A stretch of DNA of 64,000 nucleotides. Source: Winslowiella arboricola (GTDB lineage: Bacteria; Pseudomonadota; Gammaproteobacteria; Enterobacterales; Enterobacteriaceae). The notes beneath the pieces are model-generated. The model did not search any database. It saw only the letters and a list, made by a program, of their open reading frames with translations, and was not told the origin of the DNA. A program made the translations under genes and the position numbers. The number at the start of each line of letters is the position of its first letter. Positions within the stretch are counted from its first letter, which is position 1. Positions 37,196 to 46,228 of this stretch are shown here, in pieces. The stretch is from contig NZ_JAODIM010000040.1 in NCBI RefSeq assembly GCF_025527015.1, positions 186,001-250,000 on the forward strand, written 5' to 3'.

Positions 37196-37915
37196 ATGGA
37201 TCAGCAGGATAATGACATCAGTATACTGGCGGGGAACTCCCGCGTTTCCCGGAATAATAATGGCGAGATTATTGTTCAGGCACAGCTGAACGCTTTTGAC
37301 GCGGCGCTGCGTTTTACCCGACAATGCGTTGATAACGGAAAGCCGCTGCCAAGGCTTTCTGTGGCGTTTGACCACCACGGCATCTTCCGTCTTCAGTTTC
37401 TGGATGAAAATCTCTCTAACTCGCAAAAGCGGCGTCCGCGCCTGAACCATCTTCATCCGTCAATACGGTGCATCTATCAACCTGTAGCGGAAAAATACCG
37501 AATTGCGCTCAGTGATATACATGCGATCCACGAAGACTCCGCACGGCAGCATCTTGCTCACACCATCGCCAGCGGAGACATCCCCGAAAGACTTATTCGC
37601 AGGATGCTGACCGGCTCTCCAGCCCCGAACTTCAGCGACAATCATGAGGTGTCGGGACAAAAACTCACCTGCGCTGCCATCACCAAGGAATATTTTGAGC
37701 GGGCCAGCGGCGACCATCAGCATCCGAACACGCTACTGGAGGTGTTCTTTGAAAACAGCGACTGGTCCGAAAGCCTGGCCTATGTGCGCGGACTTCAGCT
37801 AAGTCACCTTCTGGGCGTCCAGGCAGCCATCAGACTGAATCTGGTTAATGCGGCCGGTGAGGTGAGCCACGGCGAGCAGATTGCTCCACGGCTCTCACCC
37901 GGACAGGAAGCCTGA
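37196..37915 (+). CDS. Unrecognised 239-aa protein linked to a cysteine desulfurase
   Basis: I do not recognise this protein. It is soluble, has no signal peptide or membrane segment, is rich in His and Arg, and has three cysteines (C44, C92, C159). The C-terminal half (KLTCAAITKEYFERASGD, then WSESLAYVRGLQLSHLLGVQ) looks helical and conserved in style. The ATG at 37196 has an AAGGAA site ten bases upstream; a frame open 39 codons further has no ribosome site. It is followed 21 bp later by the desulfurase gene and then an MFS gene, in one apparent operon. A role as sulfur acceptor, activating enzyme or regulator is conceivable but unproven. No PP-loop, rhodanese or adenylation motif is visible. 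Confidence 0.65.
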   Translation: MDQQDNDISILAGNSRVSRNNNGEIIVQAQLNAFDAALRFTRQCVDNGKPLPRLSVAFDHHGIFRLQFLDENLSNSQKRRPRLNHLHPSIRCIYQPVAEKYRIALSDIHAIHEDSARQHLAHTIASGDIPERLIRRMLTGSPAPNFSDNHEVSGQKLTCAAITKEYFERASGDHQHPNTLLEVFFENSDWSESLAYVRGLQLSHLLGVQAAIRLNLVNAAGEVSHGEQIAPRLSPGQEA

Positions 37916-37936
37916 CTTATGATGGAGGAAGCTATA

Positions 37937-39142
37937 ATGCACAGTCAGCACCGCCCGATATACCTAGATAACAACGCGACAACAGCACTAGATCCTGGGG
38001 TTCTGCAGGCCATGATGCCCTACCTGACCCACGCTTACGGTAACGCCGCCAGCAGCAGCCATACCTTCGGCTGGGAAGCGAGCAAGGCCGTTGAGCAAGC
38101 CAGAGCCATGATTGCTATTGCCATCAATGCAGCCAGCCCGGTCGATATTATCTTCACGTCCGGCGCAACAGAATCCATCAATCTGGCACTTTCAGGTCTT
38201 CAGCCGCGGCAGGGGAAAAGGAAAGGGCACATCATCACCTCAATGATCGAACACAAAGCGGTGTTAGACTCCTGTACCCGGCTCGTCGACGCGGGAACCT
38301 CGGTGACTTATTTGCCACCGCAGCATAACGGGATTGTTTCGCCGGACGCGTTGTTACGCGCCATCACCGCCGACACACGCCTGGTTTCAATCATGGCCGC
38401 CAATAATGAGACCGGCACACTGCAACGGATCGAGGAGATCGGTGCGATTTGCCAGGATAAAGGTGTGCTGTTTCATACCGATGCTACTCAGGCATTCGGC
38501 AAAGTCGCCTTTGATGTACGGCGCATGAATATCAGCCTGGCATCCTTCTCCGCCCATAAAATTTATGGCCCGATGGGCGTCGGTGCGCTTTATGTCAACA
38601 CGACCGATCCTCGTCTGACCCTGTCCCCGCTGATTGTTGGCGGGGGACATGAGCGCGGGCTGCGTTCGGGCACCCTTAACGTCCCGGCGATTGTCGGCTT
38701 CGGCCATGCAACGGAACTGGCGATGGAAAACCTGCCCGCAGAGTCGGCCAGAGTCTGTGAGCTGCGAAATATACTGCGCCAGTCTCTGCTCAGCACCGTG
38801 CCGGATATCCGCATAAATGGCCACCTCACCGAATGTTTACCTGGCGTGCTCAACGTCTCCTTCGCTGGCGTGGACGCCGGGTCGCTATTGCTCGAACTGC
38901 CTGACATTGCGCTGTCATCGGGATCGGCCTGCACTTCTGCGCGACAGGATCCGTCACACGTGCTCCTCGCCATCGGGGCCAGCGACGCGGAAATCCGCGC
39001 CAGCGTGCGCATCGGGCTGGGCAGATTTAACAACGAGAATGAAATACGTTACGTCAGCCACCGGCTGGCTGAGGCGGTGAAAATGCTGCGATCGATGGCA
39101 CCCGGCTCATTCAGTGTGCCGGCAAACAACAGGGAAGTCTGA
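37937..39142 (+). CDS. Cysteine desulfurase, IscS/NifS family (accessory copy)
   Basis: A 401-residue class-V PLP enzyme that takes sulfur from L-cysteine as a persulfide. PLP contacts include H106 (SMIEHKAVL), the D/Q pair in HTDATQAFGK and the Schiff-base K208 (SFSAHKIYGP). The persulfide cysteine is C332 in LSSGSACTSARQDPS, the IscS-type active loop. The C-terminal tail after about 370 differs from housekeeping IscS, so its partner is probably not IscU. I chose the ATG at 37937, eight bases after GGAGG; two earlier ATGs lie before that site. No Fe-S assembly gene is nearby; the partners are an unknown protein and a transporter. Confidence 0.9.
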   Translation: MHSQHRPIYLDNNATTALDPGVLQAMMPYLTHAYGNAASSSHTFGWEASKAVEQARAMIAIAINAASPVDIIFTSGATESINLALSGLQPRQGKRKGHIITSMIEHKAVLDSCTRLVDAGTSVTYLPPQHNGIVSPDALLRAITADTRLVSIMAANNETGTLQRIEEIGAICQDKGVLFHTDATQAFGKVAFDVRRMNISLASFSAHKIYGPMGVGALYVNTTDPRLTLSPLIVGGGHERGLRSGTLNVPAIVGFGHATELAMENLPAESARVCELRNILRQSLLSTVPDIRINGHLTECLPGVLNVSFAGVDAGSLLLELPDIALSSGSACTSARQDPSHVLLAIGASDAEIRASVRIGLGRFNNENEIRYVSHRLAEAVKMLRSMAPGSFSVPANNREV

Positions 39143-39145
39143 CCT

Positions 39146-40327
39146 ATGCGACACACATCAGCGCCGTATATCCTGCTGGGCACGCTGTTAACCGCCGGCG
39201 GATACGGAGCCACTTTTCTGATCTCCGCCTGGTTTAGGGCACAGGGCGGCAGCGATATCGATGCTGGCAATACTCTCAGCATGGCGCTGGCGGGTACCCT
39301 GACTGGCGTCCCCGTTGTCGGATGGTTCGCCGGAAAAATTGACGCCGCGCGTCTGGCTGCCCTCGCGGCCCTGACGCTTGCCTGCGGTTACGCCCTGCTG
39401 GGCAATCTGCGCGGCATTGACCCTGTTTACCTTCCCCGACTGGCCACGCTGCTAATTGGTCTCGGCTGGGGTATGTTCTATCTCGCGGCGCCGCTGGCTT
39501 TGTCTGAACGTCTCACTGATGCGGAGCGGGGACCCGGTTTCACCCGCTTCAGTGCTTTCCAGATGACCGGTATTTGCAGCAGCCCCGTTCTGCTCACCGC
39601 GCTGATGGGACAGGGTGGATTGCCTCTCCAGACCACCTTTTTGTGGGTCGCCGGCATGGGGCTTGTCGCCGCGCTCCTGTTGGGCATATTTGGTGTCAGG
39701 GAGCCACGGGGCCGGACAGAAGTATTACTTCGTCCCTGGGCAGGTAAAATCACCACGCTTAGCAAAAGCAGCGTTATCCGCCCTATTGTGATGGTCGGAC
39801 TGGGTGGTGCGGTCTTTTCCGGCATGATGGCGTTCCAGAGCTCACTCACCGAAGGAACCCGGGCCAGTGCCAGCACCTTCTTTGCTGTACATGCCGCCAC
39901 CGCGGTGGTGTCACGATTAACCCTGGCGCGTCGCCTGTCGGTCTGGCCACGAACGCCGCTGGTTATCGTGTTGCTGGGGAGTCTGATTGCCGGGCTGGTG
40001 TGCCTGCTGGGGATACCGGTGCATCCGGCATTCCAGATTGTCGCCGCCATCCTGACGGGCGCTGGCTATGGTCTGCTGTATCCGGTTATTCAGACCTGGG
40101 CGGTCAATGATTCGCAGCAGGAAGACCGCCATGCCGCCCTGACCTGGTTTGTGGTGGCTTACTTTGTCGGGATATTCGGCTTTCCGGCCTTTGGGGGATG
40201 GCTGCTGGTGAGCGCCGGCAAGGCAGGGTTTGTCTGGGCGCTGGTTGCCCTGGCCACGCTGGAGCTGGCGATGGCGGTGACAGGAAAAACGCAAACCGCC
40301 CGGCGAGCCGCACCGCTTCCGAAGTGA
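39146..40327 (+). CDS. MFS transporter of the desulfurase island
   Basis: A 393-residue protein with twelve hydrophobic segments and a basic C-terminus. It lacks a soluble domain. Features include LLGTLLTAGGYGATFLISAW at the start and GWFAGKIDAARLAALAAL, the usual loop 2-3 charge motif. It begins three bases after the desulfurase stop codon, so coupled translation is likely. Operon position suggests it exports (or imports) the product of the two upstream genes. No known substrate class is evident. Confidence 0.85.
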   Translation: MRHTSAPYILLGTLLTAGGYGATFLISAWFRAQGGSDIDAGNTLSMALAGTLTGVPVVGWFAGKIDAARLAALAALTLACGYALLGNLRGIDPVYLPRLATLLIGLGWGMFYLAAPLALSERLTDAERGPGFTRFSAFQMTGICSSPVLLTALMGQGGLPLQTTFLWVAGMGLVAALLLGIFGVREPRGRTEVLLRPWAGKITTLSKSSVIRPIVMVGLGGAVFSGMMAFQSSLTEGTRASASTFFAVHAATAVVSRLTLARRLSVWPRTPLVIVLLGSLIAGLVCLLGIPVHPAFQIVAAILTGAGYGLLYPVIQTWAVNDSQQEDRHAALTWFVVAYFVGIFGFPAFGGWLLVSAGKAGFVWALVALATLELAMAVTGKTQTARRAAPLPK

Positions 40328-40346
40328 ATCACCGTAGCTACAGTGC

Positions 40347-40382
40347 ACACAGACTGGAGCCGAAAACGGCTCCAGTCTGTGT
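40347..40382. terminator. Strong bidirectional terminator, island/ubiI boundary
   Basis: Sixteen-base perfect arms (40347-40362 and 40367-40382) flank an AAAA loop. The core is of the GGAGCCG/CGGCTCC repeat family. It lies between the convergent MFS and ubiI genes. Confidence 0.85.
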
Positions 40383-40405
40383 TTCAGATGCCGCGAAGCA
40401 GGCTG

Positions 40406-41608
40406 CTATTTCAGCCAGTCGGGCAGATCGTTTAACCCCATCGCCTGCTTCAGCAAACGCGGTTTTACCCCTGGCAAGGTATCCGCCAGTTTCAGACCGA
40501 CATCACGCAGTAACTTCTTCGCCGGATTGTTGCCCGCAAACAGTTCACGAAAGCCCTGCATGCCCGCCAGCATTAACGCCGCGCTATGTTTACGGCTGCG
40601 CTCATAGCGACGCAGATAGAGATGCTGACCAATATCTTTACCCTGCTGATGCAGACGTTTAATCTCGCCAATCAGTTCGGCGGCATCCATAAAGCCCAGG
40701 TTAACGCCCTGCCCGGCCAGCGGATGTACGGTATGCGCGGCATCGCCCACCAGCGCCAGACGATGCGCGGCAAAATTACGCGCATAACGTCCCACTAACG
40801 GGAACGTCTGACGTTCGCCTTCTGCCTGACACAATCCCATACGCATATCGAAAGCGACCGACAGCTGCTGGTTGAACAGTTCGGCAGGCATCGATTGCAG
40901 ACGGCTGGCTTCCTGTGGCGACACCGACCAGACAATCGAGCACAGATGCGGATCGCTGAGCGGCAGAAAAGCGAGAATACCGTCGCCATGAAACACCTGA
41001 CGCGCCACCGCATCATGCGGCTGCTCAGTGCGAATATTCGCCACCAGCGCATGGTGCTGATAATCCCAGAAGGTTAACGGGATATCGGCCTTATTACGCA
41101 GCCAGGAGTTCGCGCCGTCCGCAGCAATCAGCAGGCGCGCGCTCATCATATTGCCATCCTGCAGGGTAACAAACGCTTCGTTGTCACCAAACGCCACCTG
41201 CTGCAGCTGAGCGGGAGCAATCAGTGTAATATCACTGAGCTGGCTGGCTTTCTGCCACAACGCCTGGTGAATTACCTGATTTTCAATAATATGTCCAAGG
41301 TGCGACATGCCCTGCTGCTCATCATCAAAGGCGATCTGACCAAAGCTGTCGCGATCCCACACCTGCATGCCGTGATACGGGCTGGCGCGCAGGGCGAGGA
41401 TCGCCGACCAGACGTCAAGATGCTGTAACAGCCGCTCGCTGGCGGCGTTAATCGCCGATACGCGCAGTCCCGGCGCGGCATCGGCAGCCATCTCCTGCGG
41501 CGGCGATTTTTCCAGTACCGCTACCCGCAGTCCGCTGCCCTGCAAGCCGCAAGCCACCGCCAGGCCAACCATCCCGCCGCCGGCGATCACTACGTCAAAA
41601 GTTTGCAT
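40406..41608 (-). CDS. ubiI: Ubiquinone C5-hydroxylase UbiI
   Basis: A 400-residue FAD monooxygenase (formerly VisC) that hydroxylates carbon 5 of the ubiquinone ring. The dinucleotide loop is GGGMVGLAVACGLQ, the second FAD motif is GDAAHTVHPLAGQGVNLGFM. It sits between the accessory island and ubiH and is the last gene of the pepP-ubiH-ubiI run. AGAGGA precedes the ATG. Confidence 0.95.
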   Translation of the reverse strand: MQTFDVVIAGGGMVGLAVACGLQGSGLRVAVLEKSPPQEMAADAAPGLRVSAINAASERLLQHLDVWSAILALRASPYHGMQVWDRDSFGQIAFDDEQQGMSHLGHIIENQVIHQALWQKASQLSDITLIAPAQLQQVAFGDNEAFVTLQDGNMMSARLLIAADGANSWLRNKADIPLTFWDYQHHALVANIRTEQPHDAVARQVFHGDGILAFLPLSDPHLCSIVWSVSPQEASRLQSMPAELFNQQLSVAFDMRMGLCQAEGERQTFPLVGRYARNFAAHRLALVGDAAHTVHPLAGQGVNLGFMDAAELIGEIKRLHQQGKDIGQHLYLRRYERSRKHSAALMLAGMQGFRELFAGNNPAKKLLRDVGLKLADTLPGVKPRLLKQAMGLNDLPDWLK

Positions 41609-41621
41609 TTAAATCCTCTTA

Positions 41622-42800
41622 TCAACGCTTTACCCAACCGAGCGTACGCTCGGCCAGCATATTGCGCATCAGCGGTAAATTGTCCATGGCCATCAGGCCG
41701 AGATTACGCCCTACCACCAACGGCTTATAGCGGTTGGCAAACAGGCGCACAAGGCCGTCGGTAATGCCGACGGTGGCCTGCCTGTCGGGCTGACGGCGTT
41801 GTTGATAATGGTGCAGCACGGCAAAACTGCCGGGATCCTGCTGATGACGTTCGGCGGTGGCCAGGGTTTCCGCCAGCGACATCACATCGCGCAGACCGAG
41901 ATTAAAGCCCTGCCCGGCAATCGGATGCAGCGTTTGCGCCGCATTGCCCACCAGCGCCAGACGATGGCTGGTGTTCTGGCTCGCGGTTTGCAGCGCCAGC
42001 GGATAACTGATCCGCTGCCCCACTTGCGTAAATTTGCCCAGTCGCCAGCCAAAGGCCCTTTGCAGCTGGCTTAAAAATTCGTCGTCACTCCAGCTATCGA
42101 CCCGCGCTTTATCTTCCAGCGGGTGACACCACACCAGCGAGCAGCGGTTAGCAGACATCGGCAATACCGCCAGCGGCCCGTAGCGGGTAAAACGCTCAAA
42201 GGCGCGGCCATTATGCGGCAACTGCGTCGATACGTTGGCGATTACCGCCAGCTGGCGGTAATTTTCCGTTTGCCACTGGATGCCGCATGACGCCGCCACG
42301 CCGGAGCGCGAACCATCTGCCGCCACCAGTAGTTGTCCGTTCAGCTGTTCGCCACTGTCGAGGGTCACCGTCACCTGCTGCCGGGTGCGCGACACGGCGG
42401 TCACCGCCGCCGGACAGCGCAGCGTCACGCCAGGCGCCTGCTGCAGCATGCTGAACAATCGCTGGCCGACATCGTGCAGCTCTACCACCTGGCCGAGGGC
42501 GGAGACCGCGTAGTCCTGCGCCTCCAGCGAGACAAATCCCAGATGTCCGCGATCGCTGACATGGACATGAGTGATCGGAGTGGCGCACTGTTGCAGGAGC
42601 GGCCAGATATTAATCGCCGCCAGCTGCTGGCAGGTGCCTTCGGCCAGCGCAATCGCCCGGCCATCATAACCGGGGTGATCGCGATCGCCCGGCGCGGTGG
42701 CTTCAATCAGCGTCACCGGTAACCTGCCCTGCGAAAGCTGTGAGATCGCCAGCGCCAGCGTCGCGCCGGTCATTCCGCCACCTGCGATAATTATGCTCAT
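41622..42800 (-). CDS. ubiH: 2-octaprenyl-6-methoxyphenol hydroxylase UbiH
   Basis: A 392-residue FAD monooxygenase acting at carbon 1 of the ubiquinone ring. It starts MSIIIAGGGMTGATLALAIS and has the second FAD motif GNAAQTLHPIAGQGFNLGLR (Asn in place of the usual Asp, normal for UbiH). Its ATG overlaps the pepP stop codon (ATGA), so pepP and ubiH are translationally coupled, as in E. coli. ubiI follows by 13 bp. Confidence 0.95.
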   Translation of the reverse strand: MSIIIAGGGMTGATLALAISQLSQGRLPVTLIEATAPGDRDHPGYDGRAIALAEGTCQQLAAINIWPLLQQCATPITHVHVSDRGHLGFVSLEAQDYAVSALGQVVELHDVGQRLFSMLQQAPGVTLRCPAAVTAVSRTRQQVTVTLDSGEQLNGQLLVAADGSRSGVAASCGIQWQTENYRQLAVIANVSTQLPHNGRAFERFTRYGPLAVLPMSANRCSLVWCHPLEDKARVDSWSDDEFLSQLQRAFGWRLGKFTQVGQRISYPLALQTASQNTSHRLALVGNAAQTLHPIAGQGFNLGLRDVMSLAETLATAERHQQDPGSFAVLHHYQQRRQPDRQATVGITDGLVRLFANRYKPLVVGRNLGLMAMDNLPLMRNMLAERTLGWVKR

Positions 42801-44119
42801 AACGCTTTAGCTGCCGCCATTAGTGCTTCAATATCATCGGCATCTTTCACCACGCTGTCGGTAAGGTTTTCATTACCCTCAGCGGTGATCACAATGTCGT
42901 CTTCAATACGAATTCCGATGCCGCGATATTCGGCAGGCACATCGGCATCCGGCGCGATATACAAACCCGGCTCGATGGTCAGCACCATGCCTGGCTGCAG
43001 AATACGGCCACGATCGACGGTGCCGTAATCGCCGACATCATGCACATCAAGACCCAGCCAGTGGCTGAGACCGTGCATAAAGAACTGGCGATGCGCCGCA
43101 TCGGCAATCAGCTGATCGATATCGCCCTTCATCACGCCAAGTTTAACCAGGCCAGTGACCATAATACGCACGACTTCCTGATTAACATCGCGGATACTGA
43201 CGCCGGGCGCAAACAGCTCCAGCGAACGGGTTAACGAGGCCAGCACAATGTCGTAGATAGCGCGCTGCGGCGCACTGAATTTGCCATTGACCGGGAAAGT
43301 GCGGGTGATATCGCCAGCATAGCCGTGGAACTCACAACCGGCGTCAATCAGCACCAGCTCGCCGTCACGCAGCGGTGATTCATTTTCGGTATAGTGCAAA
43401 ATGCAGCCGTTTTCGCCGCCGCCAACAATGGTGCTGTAAGAGGGAAAGCGCGCGCCGTGACGGTTAAACTCATGCAGAATTTCACCTTCCAGCTGATATT
43501 CATACATCCCCGGACGACACTGCTGCATCGCGCGGGTATGGGCCAGCGCGCTGATTTTCCCGGCCTGGCGCAGAATTTCAATCTCTTCCGCGGATTTAAA
43601 CAGGCGCATCTCATGCACCCATGGACGCCAGTCAACCAGCGTATCCGGCGCACGTAAATTCTGGCGGAAACCGCGGCGCAGTTTATCCAGCGCGCTAAAC
43701 AGGATGCTGTCCGCCGCCGCATATTCACCCTGGGCGTGATACACCACATCCAGGCCATTCAGCAGCAAATGCAGCTGCTGCTGGAGATCGTCATACGGCA
43801 GCGCGCGGTCGACACCCAGTTTTTCCGGCGCCGCTTCCTGACCGAGACGACGGCCAAACCAGATCTCCGCCGTCTTGTCACGTACACGGTTAAACAGCAC
43901 GCTGTGGCTGTGCGTTTCATCGCTTTTAATCAGCACCAGCACCGCTTCCGGCTCGTTAAAGCCGGTGAAGTACCAGAAATCGCTGTTCTGGCGATACGGA
44001 TACTCACTGTCTGCATTGCGCGTTGCTTCAGGCGCAGCAAAAATTACCGCCGCACTGGCCGGAGCCATTTTGGCTAACAGTGCCTGGCGGCGCTGTAAAA
44101 ACGCTGAAAGATTCACCAC
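42797..44119 (-). CDS. pepP: Xaa-Pro aminopeptidase P
   Basis: A 440-residue dimanganese peptidase that removes residues preceding proline. The pita-bread domain has its metal ligands in LIDAGCEFHGYAGDITRTFP, HGLSHWLGLDVHD, TIEPGLYI and RIEDDIVIT. The start is GTG at 44119 with AGGGAG seven bases before it; a second GTG follows directly. It lies 27 bp after ygfB. Confidence 0.95.
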   Translation of the reverse strand: MVNLSAFLQRRQALLAKMAPASAAVIFAAPEATRNADSEYPYRQNSDFWYFTGFNEPEAVLVLIKSDETHSHSVLFNRVRDKTAEIWFGRRLGQEAAPEKLGVDRALPYDDLQQQLHLLLNGLDVVYHAQGEYAAADSILFSALDKLRRGFRQNLRAPDTLVDWRPWVHEMRLFKSAEEIEILRQAGKISALAHTRAMQQCRPGMYEYQLEGEILHEFNRHGARFPSYSTIVGGGENGCILHYTENESPLRDGELVLIDAGCEFHGYAGDITRTFPVNGKFSAPQRAIYDIVLASLTRSLELFAPGVSIRDVNQEVVRIMVTGLVKLGVMKGDIDQLIADAAHRQFFMHGLSHWLGLDVHDVGDYGTVDRGRILQPGMVLTIEPGLYIAPDADVPAEYRGIGIRIEDDIVITAEGNENLTDSVVKDADDIEALMAAAKAL

Positions 44120-44146
44120 AATACGACTCCCTGTTAAAATCTCTGT

Positions 44147-44725
44147 TTAGTGTAGCGTTGGTTTCTTTATCTCAACGGCAGTTGGCTGCTGACGGGTAAA
44201 AGTATCATGACAAAGCAGCGCTGCGACGCGCACATACTCAATAATCTCTTCCAGTGAGTTTTCCAGCTCTTCCTGATCTTCGTCTTCATCATAACCAAGC
44301 TGGGAAATGGTACGCAGATCGTCAATTGCTTCGCCGGTCTCGCCTTTGACCTTGTCCAGTTTTGGCTGCGTGACGCCAAGTCCTAACAGGAAATGGTTAA
44401 CCCAACCCGCCAGGGCGTCGGCGCGGTCGAATACCGTGATGTCATCTTCATCCGGCAGGTAGAGCTGGAACAGAAAACCGTCATCTTCCAGCATTTCGCT
44501 GATTCCCTGATGCAGCTGCTGCAACGGTTGTGACAGCGCCTGCGAGAACGCCAGCCCTTCGTTAGTCAGCTCATGCACCAGTGTTTGCCAGTTGCGGTCG
44601 CCGGGGCCGCCGCAGATAATACCGCTGATTAAACCGTGCATTTCCGCCGGTGTCATCCCTACACCTTGCTGGGTAAGAGCCGAAGCCAGAGTGTTATAAC
44701 CCGGCATTGTGTTCTGTATAGACAT
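44147..44725 (-). CDS. ygfB: YgfB family protein
   Basis: A 192-residue acidic protein of the YgfB/UPF0149 family, matching the E. coli protein from end to end ([55 protein letters not shown]). Its function is not settled in enterics. It heads the ygfB-pepP-ubiH-ubiI run and diverges from zapA across 171 bp. Confidence 0.94.
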   Translation of the reverse strand: MSIQNTMPGYNTLASALTQQGVGMTPAEMHGLISGIICGGPGDRNWQTLVHELTNEGLAFSQALSQPLQQLHQGISEMLEDDGFLFQLYLPDEDDITVFDRADALAGWVNHFLLGLGVTQPKLDKVKGETGEAIDDLRTISQLGYDEDEDQEELENSLEEIIEYVRVAALLCHDTFTRQQPTAVEIKKPTLH

Positions 44726-44896
44726 ACGTATTCATCGTCGTTGGCAGGATAAGTTCGTGTTATGCTAACACCAGGTGCCTTGAGGATTCCAGAAAGCGCT
44801 TGTTTCTTCTGTTTCGGGTATATATAGTGGCGCCCCTCCCAAGCCCTTGAGTGGCAAGGGCGATTAGCGGGCGCGGTAATTAGTCAGGATGGTGGC

Positions 44897-45226
44897 ATGT
44901 CTGCACAACCGGTAGATATTCAAATTTTTGGCCGTTCATTACGAGTGAATTGTCCGCCTGAACAGCAAGATGCGCTGAACATGGCTGCGGAAGACCTCAA
45001 TCAACGGTTGCAAGATTTAAAAGTTCGCACTAGAGTCACAAATACCGAGCAACTGGTGTTTATCGCTGCATTGAATATTTGTCATGAACTGGCGCAGGAA
45101 AAAGTCAAAACACGCGACTATGCTGCCAACATGGAACAACGCATTCGTATGCTGCAACAGACTATTGAGCAGGCACTGCTTGAACAAGGTCGCATATCTG
45201 ATCGCCAGGGTGCTAAGTTCGAATAA
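44897..45226 (+). CDS. zapA: Cell division protein ZapA
   Basis: A 109-residue protein that bundles FtsZ filaments at midcell. A small globular head ([18 protein letters not shown]) is followed by a long coiled coil (about residues 60-105). Followed by 6S RNA and fau, the conserved enterobacterial order. Confidence 0.96.
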   Translation: MSAQPVDIQIFGRSLRVNCPPEQQDALNMAAEDLNQRLQDLKVRTRVTNTEQLVFIAALNICHELAQEKVKTRDYAANMEQRIRMLQQTIEQALLEQGRISDRQGAKFE

Positions 45227-45265
45227 CACTTCATGGTTAGCTGTGATACAGTGACGGTGAAGTAA

Positions 45266-45450
45266 ATTTTCTCTGAGATGTTTGCAAGCGGGCCCGTCCC
45301 CTGAGCCGATATTTAATACCAACAGAGTGTGACGCTCTGTAACCTGTGCGCATGCTCGGTCCGTCCGAGAAGCCTGATGGTTGCGACGGCATACTCACCT
45401 TGAACCATGGGTTCAAGGGTTACAGCCAGCTGCGGCATCTCGGAGATTCC
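45266..45450 (+). ncRNA. ssrS: 6S RNA
   Basis: About 185 nt matching E. coli 6S RNA at both closing-stem strands (TTTCTCTGAGATGTTTGCAA at the 5' side, CATCTCGGAGATTC at the 3' side) and in the conserved GCATGCTCGGTCCGTCCGAG and ACCTTGAACCATGGGTTCAA blocks. It sits between zapA and fau as in other enterics. 6S RNA mimics an open promoter and holds sigma-70 RNA polymerase in stationary phase. Ends are placed by analogy. Confidence 0.95.
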
Positions 45451-45514
45451 CCCTTCCTTAAAACGGCCAGACCGTTTCTGCCTGCGGGCAACCCTTAGCG
45501 GCAACGAGTTCCCT

Positions 45515-46105
45515 ATGACAGCCTTTTTAATGTCAGATCGTCAGGATATTCGTACCCATGTTCGCCATCTGCGTCAGGGGTTAAGCGACCAGCAACAGCA
45601 ACAGGCAGCCGAACAAGCCGCCGAGCGCGCCCTTAATTTTGCCCCCATCCAGCAAGCTAACACTGTCGCACTGTTCCTTTCGGTAGACGGTGAGCTGAAT
45701 ACTCGTCCGCTGATCGCCAAACTGTGGCAACAGAAAAAACAGGTTTATCTGCCGGTGCTGCACCCTTTTGCCCGTGGACAGCTGCTGTTTATGCATTATG
45801 ACGCCACGACGCCGTTGCAGCCTAACCGGTTACGCATTCCTGAACCGCCGCTGAATATCCTTAATCTGCTGCCGTTAAGCGAGCTGGACGTGGTACTGAT
45901 GCCATTGGTGGCCTTTGACCCTGCCGGACATCGTCTGGGGATGGGAGGCGGCTTCTATGACCGTACCTTGCAGAACTGGCGGCAACAGCGTTTTCTGCCG
46001 ATTGGTCTGGCGCATGATTGTCAGCTGGTGGATGAACTACCGGTCGCGGAGTGGGATGTGCCGTTGTCGGCGATGATTACGCCGTCGAAAGTGTGGCAGT
46101 GGTGA
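45515..46105 (+). CDS. fau: 5-formyltetrahydrofolate cyclo-ligase
   Basis: A 196-residue enzyme (YgfA) that turns 5-formyl-THF back into 5,10-methenyl-THF. The ATP/folate motifs MPLVAFDPAGHRLGMGGGFY and DRTLQNW are conserved. The start is uncertain: ATGs at 45515 and 45530 both lack a strong ribosome site. It lies just downstream of 6S RNA and is normally cotranscribed with it. Confidence 0.92.
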   Translation: MTAFLMSDRQDIRTHVRHLRQGLSDQQQQQAAEQAAERALNFAPIQQANTVALFLSVDGELNTRPLIAKLWQQKKQVYLPVLHPFARGQLLFMHYDATTPLQPNRLRIPEPPLNILNLLPLSELDVVLMPLVAFDPAGHRLGMGGGFYDRTLQNWRQQRFLPIGLAHDCQLVDELPVAEWDVPLSAMITPSKVWQW

Positions 46106-46119
46106 TACGCCATTAAAAA

Positions 46120-46223
46120 GGGAGCCGAAAACGGCTCCCCGACAAAAAGTATGTAGGGGCGGCGTTCTCGCCGCCCGTCCCGATGATTTGCACGAAATGT
46201 AATGACGGCGTTCTCGCCGCCCC
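46120..46223. repeat. Cluster of both palindrome families, fau/serA
   Basis: A GGGAGCCG/CGGCTCCC hairpin with AAAA loop (46120-46139) is followed by two GGCGGCGTTCTCGCCGCC-type palindromes (46156-46176 and about 46206-46223). They fill the space between the convergent fau and serA genes. Confidence 0.8.
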
Positions 46224-46228
46224 TGCCA

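Noticed and set aside
46120-46223. Closely spaced GC-rich repeats resembling a CRISPR array.
   Set aside because: The units are short palindromes of two families without regular spacers and recur singly in other gaps; no cas gene is near.
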